A stretch of 64,000 bases of DNA from Varibaculum prostatecancerukia (GTDB lineage: Bacteria > Actinomycetota > Actinomycetes > Actinomycetales > Actinomycetaceae). Positions 39,115 through 50,201 of this stretch are shown here, piece after piece. Location: NCBI RefSeq assembly GCF_943169825.2, contig NZ_OW968402.1, positions 1,302,001 to 1,366,000 on the forward strand, given 5' to 3'. The position numbers and the translations under genes were made by a program. The notes under the pieces are model-generated. The model worked only from the letters and a program-made list of their open reading frames with translations. It did not search any database and had not been told where the DNA came from. The stretch's first letter is position 1, and every line of letters starts with the position of its first letter.

Positions 39115-41655
39115 TTACTTTCCTATTCTAACGTGTTTTAAGCGCAACCCCGAACCGTGATCTGGCCAATGCCGCCTCTCCCAATAGGTACCAATAATCG
39201 CTAGTCCGGTGAGCGAAATGGCGCTGCAGATAACCACGACCAGCCATTGTGAGAAAGATAGGATCTCTAAGGCAAAGAAATTTCGCACCACCGGAACCGC
39301 GATCGCCGCGATTACTAGGGTGATCATGGCGACAACTAGACCTCCGCGCCAACTGCGCAGCGGCTGAGACAGGATAGCCAGTAGCCCCAATGCCCCGATT
39401 GCCAATACAATAGTGGCCGCCGAAGTAGCTGCCTCGGTGCGACCCAACCACAGGTAGGCGCCAATCGAAGTGGATCCACACAGTAACCCCGCAGGTATGG
39501 ATAGCTGGCCCACCCTACGCAAGAAACCGGGACGGTAACGGCGGTTGGAGGGCGCAAGGGCTAAGAAAAACGCGGGGATTCCGATAGTACTGGAAGAGAT
39601 CAGGGTCAGATGCCGAGGCAGATAGGGGTAGCGAATACCTAAAATCCCGACTAAGAGTGCTAGCAAAGCCGCATAGGTAGTTTTTGACAGGAACAAGGTT
39701 GATACCCGCTCCATATTTCCCAGTACCCGTCGTCCCTCCCCTAACACTTGGGGCAGGGCCGAAAATTTAGAATCTAGCAGTACTGCTTTCGCCGCGGACT
39801 TGGTGGCTTGGGCAGCGTTTCCCATGGCAATCCCCAAATCTGCATCCTTTAAAGCCAGAGCATCATTTACTCCATCTCCGGTCATCGCCACGGTTTTACC
39901 CGCGGCCTGTAAGGCTTGCACCAGGGCGCGTTTTTGTTCCGGGGTAACCCGGCCAAATACCCGATGTTTCTCCAGAATTCGCGTGATCCCGGGGGCGTCC
40001 TCCGGTAGCTTTCGAGCGTCAAAACCTTCGGTCTTAATCCCCACTCGTCCTGCCAAAGCGGCTACTGTCTGCGGGTTATCCCCCGAAATGATCAGAACAT
40101 TTACCCCTTCTTGGCGAAAAAAGTCCAAGGTTTGCGCCGCATCTTCGCGCAGGCGTTCGGCGAGCACTATTAACGCGCTCAGCCGCAATCCCGATGGTAT
40201 AGCGGGATGCTCCGGGTCGATTTCCTGATTTTTAGCCTGTGCCAACGCCAGCACCCTCGCGCCTTGCCCCGCCCAGGTTGCGGTTTGTTCTAGCGCGGGA
40301 CCGTCAGCTGCCAATATAATCTCGGGCGCTCCCAGTACCCAGGTATCACCCCCGCTGACCACCGCTGACCATTTACGAGCAGAATCGAAGGGCACTAGCA
40401 GCGGGTTCTCCAAAGCTGGCGGCATAGTTTCCAAATCGCTAACTATCCGATCATAGATAGCTGCCGAAGTGTCATTTTCGCGCTCGCGAGTCAAAGCTTG
40501 CAGGGCGGCGGGCGCCCCTGCAGCTAAATCACCAGCCGACACTAGTTTATTTTCACCGGGGAGGGCGAAGCCGCGCGCCGCAATCTCCCCAGTAGTAAGG
40601 GTGCCGGTTTTGTCTAGACAAAGAGTGTCTACTCTGGCCAGGACTTCTACTGCCGGCAATTCTTGGATCAGCACCCCTTGACGCGCCAGTTTTAAGGAGG
40701 CCGCCGCAAAGTTTATAGAGGTGAGCAACACCAGACCTTGAGGAATCATCCCCACGATTCCCGCTACTGCCGCCACAACTACCGGTCCGATATTCCCCCA
40801 GTTAACCTGGTTAAGTCCCCCCAGGTTACGAATTTGTGCTGCCCCCAGGAGCACGATTACCAGCGGTAAACAATAGGTGATGACTTTCAGAATCTTGTTG
40901 ATTCCTTCTTCCAATTCCGAATGTGCCATCTGGAATTTTTTAACTTGCAGCGCCATCTCGTTCGCCCAAGAGTGGCTACCAACCGCGCTCACCTTTACAT
41001 ATCCATCTCCGGCTACCACCGCGGCACCGGAAAAAATTTCTTCGCCCTGGGCTCGCGCCCTCGGAACTGACTCCCCAGTAAGGTTAGATTCATCCAGGTA
41101 GAGGCCACTGGTGGCAACTACAGTCCCATCGGCAGGCACCTGGTCTCCCCGTCGCAAATGCAACAAGTCCCCCTGCACAATCTGGCGAGGAGAGATTTCT
41201 TTTTCTACCCCACTTCGCACCACCATCACCGGGTTTTCTTGCAGAATACTGATTTTTTCCAGCACCCTTTTGGCCTTGAGTTCGCTAATGATGCCAGTGA
41301 GGGCATTAACCACCATCACGATCCCAAAAACAGTGTCTGCCCAATGACCGAAAATCAAGGTGACTACGATACAGCTCGCCAGAATCGCATTAAACAAAGT
41401 AAACACATTGGCGCGCAGAATCTGCCGGACTGTACGGGTAGCTCGCGGGGTGAATTGGTTAACCAGTCCCGCCTGCGTAAGTCTGGTGACCTCCTCTTCG
41501 CTGAGTCCTGCCAAAGCGCCTTCCGGTAGTTCGCTAAGCTCTTCCCCACTGACCGAGGGCGTTAATGCTGGTTGTGTGTTTCCCGCCGCGGGAAAGGGAG
41601 GAGTTAGCGCGTCACCCTGAGTAGAGGGGCCGTGACCTTTTTCGGTTTCGCTCAA
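39115..41655 (-). CDS. P-type cation ATPase, CtpE-like
   Basis: This 846-residue pump has actuator motif LTGESVPRA near residue 195, phosphorylation site [10 protein letters not shown] near 346, hinge [21 protein letters not shown] near 590 and the membrane motif [10 protein letters not shown]. The PQGL form groups it with actinobacterial CtpE (Ca2+ or other divalent cations). The start is a TTG overlapping the uvrB stop (TTGA) with GAGG upstream. The first 75 residues are a Pro/Ser-rich, poorly conserved extension. TerC and the Mn element downstream suggest a role in divalent metal balance. Confidence 0.88.
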   Translation of the reverse strand: MSETEKGHGPSTQGDALTPPFPAAGNTQPALTPSVSGEELSELPEGALAGLSEEEVTRLTQAGLVNQFTPRATRTVRQILRANVFTLFNAILASCIVVTLIFGHWADTVFGIVMVVNALTGIISELKAKRVLEKISILQENPVMVVRSGVEKEISPRQIVQGDLLHLRRGDQVPADGTVVATSGLYLDESNLTGESVPRARAQGEEIFSGAAVVAGDGYVKVSAVGSHSWANEMALQVKKFQMAHSELEEGINKILKVITYCLPLVIVLLGAAQIRNLGGLNQVNWGNIGPVVVAAVAGIVGMIPQGLVLLTSINFAAASLKLARQGVLIQELPAVEVLARVDTLCLDKTGTLTTGEIAARGFALPGENKLVSAGDLAAGAPAALQALTRERENDTSAAIYDRIVSDLETMPPALENPLLVPFDSARKWSAVVSGGDTWVLGAPEIILAADGPALEQTATWAGQGARVLALAQAKNQEIDPEHPAIPSGLRLSALIVLAERLREDAAQTLDFFRQEGVNVLIISGDNPQTVAALAGRVGIKTEGFDARKLPEDAPGITRILEKHRVFGRVTPEQKRALVQALQAAGKTVAMTGDGVNDALALKDADLGIAMGNAAQATKSAAKAVLLDSKFSALPQVLGEGRRVLGNMERVSTLFLSKTTYAALLALLVGILGIRYPYLPRHLTLISSSTIGIPAFFLALAPSNRRYRPGFLRRVGQLSIPAGLLCGSTSIGAYLWLGRTEAATSAATIVLAIGALGLLAILSQPLRSWRGGLVVAMITLVIAAIAVPVVRNFFALEILSFSQWLVVVICSAISLTGLAIIGTYWERRHWPDHGSGLRLKHVRIGK

Positions 41656-43745
41656 TTCGCCTCCCGCATTTGCCGTAATTCTTTCTTGAGATCGCGCACT
41701 TCATCTCGCAGCCGCGCGGCCACCTCGAATTGTAGCTGCCGGGCGGCCTCTTGCATCTGGGAGGTGAGCTCCACAATTAAATCCGCAAGGCTAGCTTCGT
41801 TCTTATCTGCTAGCCGTGCCCGTACATCCTGCCCGGTTTCCCGGCGGGTCTGCGCATCAGGCCCGCTGCCCGCGCCCCGATATCCAGTGCCTAGCAAAGA
41901 TTCGGTATCGATTTCTTCACGCGCCAACATATCGGTGACATCCGCGATCTTCTTACGGAGGGGCTGGGGGTCAATCCCGTGCTCGCGGTTGTAGGCCATC
42001 TGTTTTTCCCGCCGCCGCTCGGTTTCCTCAATCGCTGCGCGCATAGAATCGGTAACCTGGTCAGCATACATATGTACTTCCCCGGATACGTTACGGGCAG
42101 CGCGTCCTACGGTTTGGATCAGGGAGGTGGTCGAGCGCAAGAAGCCTTCCTTATCGGCATCAAGAATCGAAACTAGAGACACTTCCGGCAAGTCCAGGCC
42201 TTCTCGCAGCAGGTTAATCCCCACTAGAACGTTGAAGCGTCCCATCCGCAGTTCGCGCAGCAGCTCTACCCGCCGCAAAGTATCTACGTCCGAATGCAGG
42301 TATTCCACCAATACTCCCCGCTCCGCTAGGTATTCGGTGAGGTCTTCGGCCATTTTCTTAGTCAGGGTAGTGACCAAGACTCGCTCGTTCTTTTCGGTGC
42401 GTACCAGGATTTCTTCCATCAGGTCATCGATTTGTCCCGCGGTGGGTTTAACTACGATCTTGGGGTCTACCAGCCCGGTGGGACGAATAATCTGTTCGAC
42501 TACCCCATCGGAGCGTTCCAATTCATAGGGGCCGGGGGTAGCCGAGAGATACACGGTTTGCCCAATCCGTTCTTGAAATTCTTCCCATTTCAAAGGCCGG
42601 TTATCCATCGCTGAGGGCAGGCGAAAACCATAGTCCACCAGGGTGCGTTTGCGGGACATATCCCCGTGGAACATGGCTCCGATCTGGGGAACCGTCACAT
42701 GGGATTCATCGATTACCAGCAGAAAGTCTTCGGGAAAATAGTCGAGGAGGGTGTTTGGAGGGCTACCCGGTCCGCGCCCATCGATATGGCGGGAATAGTT
42801 TTCGATGCCCGCGCAAGTGCCGATCTCCCGCATCATTTCCAGATCGTAGGTGGTGCGCATCTGCAGGCGCTGTTCTTCTAAGAGTTTTCCCTGTTCATGG
42901 AAGTATTTCAGCCGCTCCCCTAGTTCCTCCTCGATTCCGTCTAGGGCGCGTTGCATCCTCTCTGGCCCCGCCACATAGTGGGAGGCGGGGAAAATAAACA
43001 CCGAGTCTTCCTCATCAATTACTTCCCCGGTGATGGGATGCAAAGTTGCCAAAGAATCGATTTCATCCCCGAACATTTCGATACGGATCGCCATTTCCTC
43101 GTACATGGGAATAATGTCAATAGTGTCTCCCCGCACCCTAAATGTCCCCCGGGTAAAAGCCATATCGTTACGGGTATATTGCATGGTGATAAAACGTTTA
43201 AGTAGTTCGTTACGTTCTATTTGCATCCCCACTTCTAAGGGGACCATCCGCGCCACATATTCTTGGGGAGTACCCAGGCCATAGATGCAGGACACCGAAG
43301 ACACCACGATTACGTCCCGGCGGGTGAGCAGGGAGTTGGTGGCAGAGTGCCGCAGCCTCTCGACCTCGTCATTTATAGAAGAATCTTTTTCGATATAGGT
43401 GTCAGACTGGGGTACGTAGGCTTCCGGCTGATAGTAGTCATAGTAAGAAACAAAGTATTCCACCGCGTTATCGGGAAAAAGTTCACGCAACTCCGCCGCC
43501 ATTTGGGCGGCCAGAGTTTTATTGGGCTCCATTATCAGTGTGGGGCGCTGTACCTGCTCTACCAGCCAGGCAGAGGTCGCGGATTTGCCGGTCCCGGTTG
43601 CCCCTAGCAGGACAATGTCTTTTTCTCCGCTGTTGATTCGCTGGGTGAGCTCGGCAATCGCCTGGGGTTGATCCCCAGACGGTTTATAGGGTGCCTGCAC
43701 TTTAAACGGCTTTTTTGCCCGGCGCAGATCCAGTTGCTCACTCAC
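41652..43745 (-). CDS. uvrB: Excinuclease ABC subunit B
   Basis: This 697-residue DNA repair helicase verifies damage and hands it to UvrC. Walker [15 protein letters not shown] near residue 50, the beta-hairpin segment [12 protein letters not shown] near 100, DESHV near 345, helicase motif [17 protein letters not shown] near 515 and QTVGRAARN near 550 are all present. The C-terminal UVR domain ([20 protein letters not shown]) is also present. Length is normal. It overlaps the P-type ATPase gene by 4 bp, an unusual operon partner. Confidence 0.98.
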   Translation of the reverse strand: MSEQLDLRRAKKPFKVQAPYKPSGDQPQAIAELTQRINSGEKDIVLLGATGTGKSATSAWLVEQVQRPTLIMEPNKTLAAQMAAELRELFPDNAVEYFVSYYDYYQPEAYVPQSDTYIEKDSSINDEVERLRHSATNSLLTRRDVIVVSSVSCIYGLGTPQEYVARMVPLEVGMQIERNELLKRFITMQYTRNDMAFTRGTFRVRGDTIDIIPMYEEMAIRIEMFGDEIDSLATLHPITGEVIDEEDSVFIFPASHYVAGPERMQRALDGIEEELGERLKYFHEQGKLLEEQRLQMRTTYDLEMMREIGTCAGIENYSRHIDGRGPGSPPNTLLDYFPEDFLLVIDESHVTVPQIGAMFHGDMSRKRTLVDYGFRLPSAMDNRPLKWEEFQERIGQTVYLSATPGPYELERSDGVVEQIIRPTGLVDPKIVVKPTAGQIDDLMEEILVRTEKNERVLVTTLTKKMAEDLTEYLAERGVLVEYLHSDVDTLRRVELLRELRMGRFNVLVGINLLREGLDLPEVSLVSILDADKEGFLRSTTSLIQTVGRAARNVSGEVHMYADQVTDSMRAAIEETERRREKQMAYNREHGIDPQPLRKKIADVTDMLAREEIDTESLLGTGYRGAGSGPDAQTRRETGQDVRARLADKNEASLADLIVELTSQMQEAARQLQFEVAARLRDEVRDLKKELRQMREAN

Positions 43746-43867
43746 GTCCCCCAGTCTACTAGGGGCGACAGGATATGCAGTTTTAAGCCAGCCGTCTATA
43801 AGCGTTAAGAATCACGTCTTGGTGATTTGCTGGATACTGCCAGGCACCGATAAACTCAGGGAGGTAA

Positions 43868-43942
<75 letters not shown>

Positions 43943-44087
43943 AAATGCGCTGGTAAAATACTGTTTAGGGCAACAGGATTTCCAGCTAAATAGTAAATCT
44001 ACTCTCAAAACCACTCTCATTACCCGGAAAATTAAGATGCTTTTCTCCACATGGCGGGTGTTATGGGTGGGTGATTTTGGAGGGTGA

Positions 44088-44213
44088 TTACAGCTCCAGT
44101 TCATTCACCTTCTGCTGGACAGCAGCACGGATGCGAATCGCGTCTAATACCTCCTGCTCCTCTAGCGTGAGCGCTTCGCCTCGCTGAGCTTGCTTCTGCT
44201 GCTTGCGCGGTTT
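44088..44213 (-). pseudogene. C-terminal fragment of an unknown protein
   Basis: A 41-codon minus-strand frame without a start reads KPRKQQKQAQRGEALTLEEQ, then EVLDAIRIRAAVQQKVNELEL and a stop at 44088. It looks like the helical tail of a longer protein left at the island's left end. I cannot assign a family. The rest of 43943-44351 shows no gene. Confidence 0.35.
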
Positions 44214-44351
44214 TCACCAGGGCGGATTGTGACCCGACTGGAATCGCAAGATATCAAAGTTTCACCGCAAAGCGTGGATCATTTTTAGGTCTGATGCTCG
44301 AAGCTCATATGTTTTACCCGTGCCGCCGGGCCGCACAAGCCCGTTGCGGCG

Positions 44352-45248
44352 TCAGTCCGGCAACACGGGGCTCAGCGGCAGCGGTTCGGGCAAATCCAGT
44401 GTGATACTCAAGTGTAGCGCGGGGTCGGCAAACACCCTCCCGTTGGAAGTCATCGCGAGGGCGCGATACTCCCCACCCAGAACGCCCTTCTGAGTCAATT
44501 CGTGCAGCAGGGGGGTTCCTCCCGCAATCAGCGCGGTAGAGAGAGCCTCGCAACTCATCGCGTCAGGTCCCACCACAAGTGCCGCACAAATATCGGTAAA
44601 CGCGAGCTGCCCGTCCAGACCGCGAATGTGGCTGCGCACCAGACTGGGGACAATCTGGGTTTGCGGCAGCATTGAATTAGAGAGGGACTCGTTTTCTATC
44701 TGCAGGTCTCCCAAGAATTCCCGGCCTGTCCAGGGAGATTGCACTCTGATGATGGCCCGGCGGTCCGGCGCCACAATCGACGAACCCCCGAAGGACACCA
44801 AGATGTCGCTACCCCCTGATTCTTGAATGAGAGAAGCCAGCTGCGCAGCCGCGTAACCTTTCGCGATACCTCCCAAATCTAGGCCCCCAGCCCCCACACC
44901 GTCGGTGAGGCGAGCCTGCTCGCCCCGCAACTGCAGCGTTTCGACGTCCCAGCCCAGGCACGGAAATAGTTTAAAAAAACCCCCGGTGCGCTGCGCCCAT
45001 TCCTGAGCAGCCCCAAACACCGCGGCACAGTGCGGCCCGACATCTCTCCACTCGGTATCCAAGCGGCTCACGGGAGAATCCGCCCGAAACCGCGACAGGT
45101 CATCCTCCAACTGCGCCACCCTTTGCGGCAGACTTACCCGGAGAACCTCCGCAACCTGGGGAGTGCTGCGCCACGATGCCGACACCAGCGTCCCCATCGC
45201 CGCAAAGGTAATCGTGGTTTCTCCTGGTGGAGTCGGCGCGAGGTACAC
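44352..45248 (-). CDS. apbE: ApbE-type FAD:protein FMN transferase
   Basis: This 298-residue enzyme moves FMN from FAD onto a Ser/Thr of a target protein outside the membrane. It has the ApbE order: AAMGTLVSASW near residue 17, DDLSRFRADSPVSRLD near 50, LDLGGIAKGYAAAQL near 128 and DICAALVVGPDA near 222. There is no obvious signal peptide from the GTG start, so the N-terminus is uncertain. It lies 6 bp after the FMN-binding lipoprotein gene, its likely substrate. Confidence 0.88.
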   Translation of the reverse strand: MYLAPTPPGETTITFAAMGTLVSASWRSTPQVAEVLRVSLPQRVAQLEDDLSRFRADSPVSRLDTEWRDVGPHCAAVFGAAQEWAQRTGGFFKLFPCLGWDVETLQLRGEQARLTDGVGAGGLDLGGIAKGYAAAQLASLIQESGGSDILVSFGGSSIVAPDRRAIIRVQSPWTGREFLGDLQIENESLSNSMLPQTQIVPSLVRSHIRGLDGQLAFTDICAALVVGPDAMSCEALSTALIAGGTPLLHELTQKGVLGGEYRALAMTSNGRVFADPALHLSITLDLPEPLPLSPVLPD

Positions 45249-45254
45249 GAACGC

Positions 45255-45683
45255 CTACTTTTGCGCGGCTTCCATAGCCGTCTGAACCGCATCGAGGAAC
45301 AGCCGATGTGACAACGATGCCCCGGACACCTTATCGACCTTATTTTGATCCCCGGTCTTCTGGAACTGCTGCACATAACGCTGTTCAGCGCTGATAGCGG
45401 ATTGGGCGCGCTGGTAAAACTCCGTGTCTATCCCGCCGCTAGCGGTTTTCCCGTAATTTTCGTCATGTGCCGTCCCGTCTTTGTCATAGAGACGAAACTC
45501 AGCGTCAACCACCTGACCGTGCTTAATCGTGAAGCGAATTTTGCCGACCGTACCGTCCTCTTCGGGCTGCGAGCTGCCCGCGTATTGCCCGTCCGGCAAG
45601 GTCGACGCCGCTGGGTAAGACCCGCAGCCACTGAGGGCGACCATGCCGATTGCGAGTAGCGCCCCCGCGGTCGCTTTACGCAT
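45255..45683 (-). CDS. FMN-binding-domain lipoprotein
   Basis: The ATG at 45683 gives 142 residues: lipoprotein signal with lipobox LSGC near residue 20, then a single FMN-binding domain. The site DKVSGASLSH near residue 122 corresponds to the flavinylation motif (usually SGAT), so the Ser should carry the FMN attached by ApbE. It would then be a surface one-flavin electron carrier. Its gene lies between the P19-system ATPase and apbE, overlapping the ATPase gene by 8 bp, so reduction of imported Fe3+ is a plausible job. Confidence 0.85.
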   Translation of the reverse strand: MRKATAGALLAIGMVALSGCGSYPAASTLPDGQYAGSSQPEEDGTVGKIRFTIKHGQVVDAEFRLYDKDGTAHDENYGKTASGGIDTEFYQRAQSAISAEQRYVQQFQKTGDQNKVDKVSGASLSHRLFLDAVQTAMEAAQK

Positions 45684-46416
45684 CGTTTCGTCCCTTCTCA
45701 AGCGTTTGGGGGTCACATTTTTCTGCGGTTTGCGATTGGTTGTGGACTTCTCTGACGATTTTCCCGTGATCCAAAATGATTTGGCGCTGCCCTTGCCGAG
45801 CAACGTTGGCATCATGGGTGACGACCAGCAGGGTCGTGCCCTCCCGATGCAGCTGCGAAAAGAAGTCGATAACGATGTTTTCGTTTGCCTCATCGAGGTT
45901 TCCGGTCGGTTCGTCGGCCAGGATGACGGAGGGGTGGTTGATGAGGGCACGAGCCACGCACACGCGCTGCTGCTCCCCTCCAGACAGTTCATGAGGGAGG
46001 TGGGTGGCGCGAGCGGACATGCCCACCCGGTCTAGTGCCTCCATTGCCTCGGCTTCATCGGGGAGGGAATGGTAGTACTGGGCCATCATCACGTTTTCTA
46101 CCGCCGAGAGGTGCTTTACCAGGTGGAACTGTTGAAAGATGAGGCCAATCTTGCGGCGACGCACCGCGGCCAATTCCAGTTCACCCATTTTGTCCAGACG
46201 CTCGCCCTCCAGGTAAACCAGTCCTTCGGTGGGGGAATCCAGACAGCCCAGAATGTTCATCAAAGTTGACTTGCCCGAACCGGACGGCCCCACTACCGAG
46301 AGCCACTCGCCGCGAGTTATGTCGAGGCTGACATTATCCAGCGCCGCCAACTCGCCGTATTTTCGAGACACCTTCTCAACTCGATAAATCAATTGTTCAT
46401 CATTATTATCTGCCAT
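45676..46416 (-). CDS. LolD/MacB-type ABC ATPase of the P19 iron system
   Basis: ATG 46416 (8 nt after the permease stop, RBS GGAGAG) gives 246 residues. It has Walker A GPSGSGKSTLMNILGCLDSP, signature LSGGEQQRVCVARAL and Walker B VILADEPTGNLDE: the MacB/LolD class, which powers movement at the outer face rather than classical import. It corresponds in order to the ATPase at the end of the Campylobacter p19 cluster. Confidence 0.88.
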   Translation of the reverse strand: MADNNDEQLIYRVEKVSRKYGELAALDNVSLDITRGEWLSVVGPSGSGKSTLMNILGCLDSPTEGLVYLEGERLDKMGELELAAVRRRKIGLIFQQFHLVKHLSAVENVMMAQYYHSLPDEAEAMEALDRVGMSARATHLPHELSGGEQQRVCVARALINHPSVILADEPTGNLDEANENIVIDFFSQLHREGTTLLVVTHDANVARQGQRQIILDHGKIVREVHNQSQTAEKCDPQTLEKGRNDA

Positions 46417-46423
46417 AGCATTC

Positions 46424-47587
46424 TCACTCTCCACCAAGAACATTTATAGGATTAATCCGGGCAATACGTTTAGCCGGCCACAGAGAACCGATAACCGCTA
46501 CCGCTACCGAAAAAACAATCGTGAGGACTAAAATTATCCAGTTAATTTCTACTCGTGCCAGGAAAACTTTTTGCAATATGTAATCGGCCAGACCGATTCC
46601 CAGCAAGACCCCTAAGAAGCCTCCGAACAGCCCTAACATTATCGATTCCCCGATAAGTTCCGTGAATACGTCCTTGCTCAAAGCCCCCAATGCCTTTTTC
46701 AGCCCAATCTCGCGAGCGCGTTCCGAGACAATCGAACTCAGTGTCGCGGATACCGCAATCAGCATTAGCGCGGAAATAATAATACTGACCAACCAAATTA
46801 GGTTGCTTAGAGTATGGGCAATGCGGGTTTCATTTTGGGTAGTTCGACGCACCACTTCAGCGTCAACCCCGTTGACCTTTTTTCCGATGGTTTTCGCTAA
46901 AGCGCTCAATTGGGAAGTATCACCTTTCAGTGAATATTCCACCAAACTGTAGCCATCGGCAACCCCACCCATAGCGGTGTAACTGTCCGGGCTTAACACC
47001 GCCAGGTCGTCCTCGGGGCCGCCGGTGCGCAGCAGCCCGGAGATTTCCAGCTGTTTGCCAGCCCGGTTGTCATGCCCCGAATCGTCCCCCCCGGTGTTTT
47101 CCCGCAGCTGCGCCACCTTGAGGCCAATCAGGTCACCGACGTGCAGACGGAATTTTTCTGCGAGGTTCACCCCTAACAGGATCTGTTCGCTGCCCTGCGG
47201 CACTTTCCCGTCGATTGACCAGTAGGGTCGGACTGACCGGGCGTCGGCAAATTTCGTCACCATGAGGGGGACGGGCTGCTGACCGTAGAGCAGGTTACCG
47301 TAACTGTAGCCGGCCCGCCCCATCAGACTCTCGCCGCACTGCCGGTCGATGGCAGACACCGTTTCCCGAGTAATTACATTGGAACCTTGCGGCAACACCA
47401 CCAGGTTTGCCCCAAACGAACGCAGTTCCTTAGCGATGTAATCGGGAACTGTCACCGCCACCAGCCCCAACCCGGACAGGATGGAGGCACCCATTGCGAT
47501 TGCCAGGGAAGCAATCATAACCCGGGAGAAACGGTGCGCAAAGGCTTTCCAAATGATGCGCACGAACATGCGTTTGTGTGAGTTCAT
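46424..47587 (-). CDS. FtsX/MacB-like ABC permease (second of pair)
   Basis: This 387-residue protein has one N-terminal membrane helix, a large extracellular MacB_PCD-type domain and three C-terminal helices with the FtsX motif ERAREIGLKKALGALSKDVF near residue 288. It pairs with the following 433-residue permease. The 6-bp spacing shows one operon. Confidence 0.87.
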   Translation of the reverse strand: MNSHKRMFVRIIWKAFAHRFSRVMIASLAIAMGASILSGLGLVAVTVPDYIAKELRSFGANLVVLPQGSNVITRETVSAIDRQCGESLMGRAGYSYGNLLYGQQPVPLMVTKFADARSVRPYWSIDGKVPQGSEQILLGVNLAEKFRLHVGDLIGLKVAQLRENTGGDDSGHDNRAGKQLEISGLLRTGGPEDDLAVLSPDSYTAMGGVADGYSLVEYSLKGDTSQLSALAKTIGKKVNGVDAEVVRRTTQNETRIAHTLSNLIWLVSIIISALMLIAVSATLSSIVSERAREIGLKKALGALSKDVFTELIGESIMLGLFGGFLGVLLGIGLADYILQKVFLARVEINWIILVLTIVFSVAVAVIGSLWPAKRIARINPINVLGGE

Positions 47588-47593
47588 TCCCGC

Positions 47594-48895
47594 CTACTTT
47601 CTGTGCAGAACCCGCGCAGGTTGCAAAGTCACCAGCGCCCGGATGGAAGGTAAACAGCCCAGCAAAACCGTCAGCCCCACGATGACCGCCATCAAGGGGA
47701 AAACCACTGGGCGGATATTGATACTGACCCCAAATACCAGGTGTCCGACCAGTTGGGCCAGACCGATGCCGCCCACACATCCGAACGCGGCCCCGACCAG
47801 GCTCACGATGAAGGTTTCCGTCAAAATCATCAGCACCACAAACAGATTACGCGCCCCCAAAGCTTTCATCAGTCCGATTTCGGCGGAACGTTCCATCACC
47901 GAGGCAGTCACCAGGTTAGCAATACCCAGAGCGGAACCCGCCATGGCCAAAATCGCCACCAAAGTCATAATGAGCTGGGTTTTTTCCAGGATCGCACCCT
48001 CACTGTCGGCGATTTGGTGGACGGGGGTGGCTACGGCGTTAGTCATGACTTCCTCAATCTGATAGGCGATTGAGGACGTGTAAGCGGTGCAGTACCAGGT
48101 TTCCCAGTCCTCAAGAGATAGTGAGCTGGGATCGCGGGCAGCGCGGCGGGACAAGTCATTTTCCGGCGTGGTGATAGCACGCACCTCTACCCGGTCGACC
48201 TGGCCCGGACGACCCGAGAGGCTCTGAGCTACGCTCAAATCCGCAAACAGTTGCCGGTCTTCATTGGAACCGGAAGTAAAGATACCGCTGATAGTCAAAG
48301 TTGGACTGGGTGCGGAGCCAGCTAATCCGGGCGGGGGTTTCAAGGTCAGAGAGTCCCCCAGATGCCAGCCGTTTTGCTGAGCCAGTTTCGTTCCGACCAT
48401 GACTTCATCGGCAGCCTTTGGCCAGTTGCCTTGGACTTCCCACCAGTCGCGCATATCCGCCATGCCGGTATCGACTTTTTCCCCAGTGGGGATGGCTAGC
48501 TTCTTGCGAAACCAGGTCCCGACTACGTCAATGTCTTGGCCTGAGGAAGCAGCCTTGGTTCCCAGGAACGGAGCGAAGTTTTCGATGTTGTAAGCCCAAA
48601 ATATGGTTTTCAGTTTTGCCAGCTCGGATTCCTGCAACGCTCCGGACTGGGAATTCGCCGAGCTACCCGTATCCTCGAAATCATAGAGTTGGGAAACTAC
48701 GGATTTTCCTTGCGGTAGCACTTGGATATTGGCACCGTAAGAGCCAAGTTCCTGCTTGATTTTATCCCCGACATCCAGCATGACCGCCAGCATGGAAGTT
48801 GTGAGACCTGCCCCTAATAAAATCGTTAGCGCAATCATGAGGCGTTTACCGACCTGCCGACGTAACGCCTTGAAAATCATCCTGAAAAAGAACAT
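47594..48895 (-). CDS. FtsX/MacB-like ABC permease (first of pair)
   Basis: This 433-residue protein has the same layout: one N-terminal helix, an extracellular domain of about 270 residues and three C-terminal helices with ERSAEIGLMKALGARNLFVV near residue 330. It resembles the larger permease of P19-type clusters. The two permeases and the ATPase are thought to act with P19 and the Fe-S protein at the outer face. Confidence 0.87.
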   Translation of the reverse strand: MFFFRMIFKALRRQVGKRLMIALTILLGAGLTTSMLAVMLDVGDKIKQELGSYGANIQVLPQGKSVVSQLYDFEDTGSSANSQSGALQESELAKLKTIFWAYNIENFAPFLGTKAASSGQDIDVVGTWFRKKLAIPTGEKVDTGMADMRDWWEVQGNWPKAADEVMVGTKLAQQNGWHLGDSLTLKPPPGLAGSAPSPTLTISGIFTSGSNEDRQLFADLSVAQSLSGRPGQVDRVEVRAITTPENDLSRRAARDPSSLSLEDWETWYCTAYTSSIAYQIEEVMTNAVATPVHQIADSEGAILEKTQLIMTLVAILAMAGSALGIANLVTASVMERSAEIGLMKALGARNLFVVLMILTETFIVSLVGAAFGCVGGIGLAQLVGHLVFGVSINIRPVVFPLMAVIVGLTVLLGCLPSIRALVTLQPARVLHRK

Positions 48896-48916
48896 GGAAA
48901 CTTATACCTTAGAGCC

Positions 48917-50191
48917 TTAGATTATTTTGGTTTTAAAGATTTTGGCGTGCCCACTCAGCTCGTCAGCAAAAAACCGTAATTCTTTCGGGCCCACTTCATA
49001 CTTAATCGGAATAGGGTTACAGCCACCGGGAAAGCCAATAGTTTGAATATTCATCATGACCCCGCAGCGCCGGCAAATGACTTTCCCGCCGTCTTCGTAA
49101 TAACCGGATTCGCCGCAGATTTCGCAGGCATCCAGACCGCAACCGTAGGCTACGGCGTTCTTTTGAATGACGATGAAACGAACTTGCGTCCCGTCCTTGG
49201 TCACGTAGGCGAAACGATGCAGGTGTCCATCAGACACCAGCTCCCGACTGACGGAAACCACATTTCCTTTCACCGTGGAAGGCTCTATCGGGGATAACTC
49301 CGGAACAGTCTCCGCCACGCGCCTGCCAACGGTCAAGGCAGAAACGAAAACAACCGTGCCACCCAAGGCCAGCTCTAAAAAGTGTCGGCGAGTAATCCGA
49401 TCCGCTTTCTCTAAACGGGCTTCGGGGCCAGAAACATTGACGGATTTGGAACCGAACCAAATGGCGATGATGCCAGGAATGGCGGTCAGCACCACCAGGG
49501 CCAGCAGTATGACGGTGTTGGCATTTTGAATCCACAACACGAGTTCAAAGATGGTCCGTGAGCGTGGCAGGAAACCACGTATGGCGAGTTGTTGATACAA
49601 CAGAATGGAACGCGGACCGATAACTACCAAAAATACCGCGGTAGTGATTGCCAAACGCACCATGGCGGGAACCAGCCTGGTGGCGCGCACGTAGGCCCAG
49701 CCGGCGATGACCACCAGCAGCGACCCGAAGGCGAATCCAGAAAAGCGCGCCAGCGATTCTGTTTCTAACGGAGAGGACCCCATCAGCACAATTTCGTCGG
49801 TAGAAAATGCGTATTCAAAGCCGAAATTGATGATGATACTGACGGCAGTCAACAGCGAGGCCACCAGCAGCGCCCTATGTTTAGCGCTCTGTTTAATGTC
49901 ATAGAGGTCGGCGGCACCAAACCACCAAGACATTCCCAGGAAGCCCAGCGAGCAAATCAGCATGACTGGAACCAGATAGAAGTTCATGGTCGGAACATCT
50001 ATCAGATTCGTGTTCAGCCGAAGCCATGCCAGTGTCGCCGCCGCTAGGGCTGCCACCACCAACACCACGGTGGTAATCCGAGCCACGACTCGGCGTTCCA
50101 TCGGGGTGTGCGGTCGCGTTGCCAGCAAGATTGCCAGCGGCACGAATAACGGCAGCCCGTAGCGGAGGGCGACAACAAATAACTTGAGCAA
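48917..50191 (-). CDS. DUF2318 Fe-S-containing membrane protein
   Basis: This 424-residue protein has about eight membrane helices over the first 250 residues. A further helix leads into a C-terminal extracellular DUF2318 domain with clustered cysteines: YGCGLDACEICGESGYY, then VICRRCGVMMN and FPGGCNPIP. The Cys pairs suit an iron-sulfur or metal site. In P19 clusters this protein lies between p19 and the permeases, as here, and is a candidate electron path across the membrane. Confidence 0.88.
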   Translation of the reverse strand: MLKLFVVALRYGLPLFVPLAILLATRPHTPMERRVVARITTVVLVVAALAAATLAWLRLNTNLIDVPTMNFYLVPVMLICSLGFLGMSWWFGAADLYDIKQSAKHRALLVASLLTAVSIIINFGFEYAFSTDEIVLMGSSPLETESLARFSGFAFGSLLVVIAGWAYVRATRLVPAMVRLAITTAVFLVVIGPRSILLYQQLAIRGFLPRSRTIFELVLWIQNANTVILLALVVLTAIPGIIAIWFGSKSVNVSGPEARLEKADRITRRHFLELALGGTVVFVSALTVGRRVAETVPELSPIEPSTVKGNVVSVSRELVSDGHLHRFAYVTKDGTQVRFIVIQKNAVAYGCGLDACEICGESGYYEDGGKVICRRCGVMMNIQTIGFPGGCNPIPIKYEVGPKELRFFADELSGHAKIFKTKII

Positions 50192-50201
50192 TGAAACCTA
50201 C

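Noticed and set aside
39800-43607. Many plus-strand open frames opposite the P-type ATPase and uvrB genes
   Set aside because: They follow the third-position bias of the real genes and encode low-complexity Ser/Arg-rich sequence.
43943-44351. Tyrosine integrase expected next to the tRNA-Pro attachment site
   Set aside because: Only a 41-codon fragment of unknown family is present; no R-H-R-Y integrase motif was found in either strand of the island ends.
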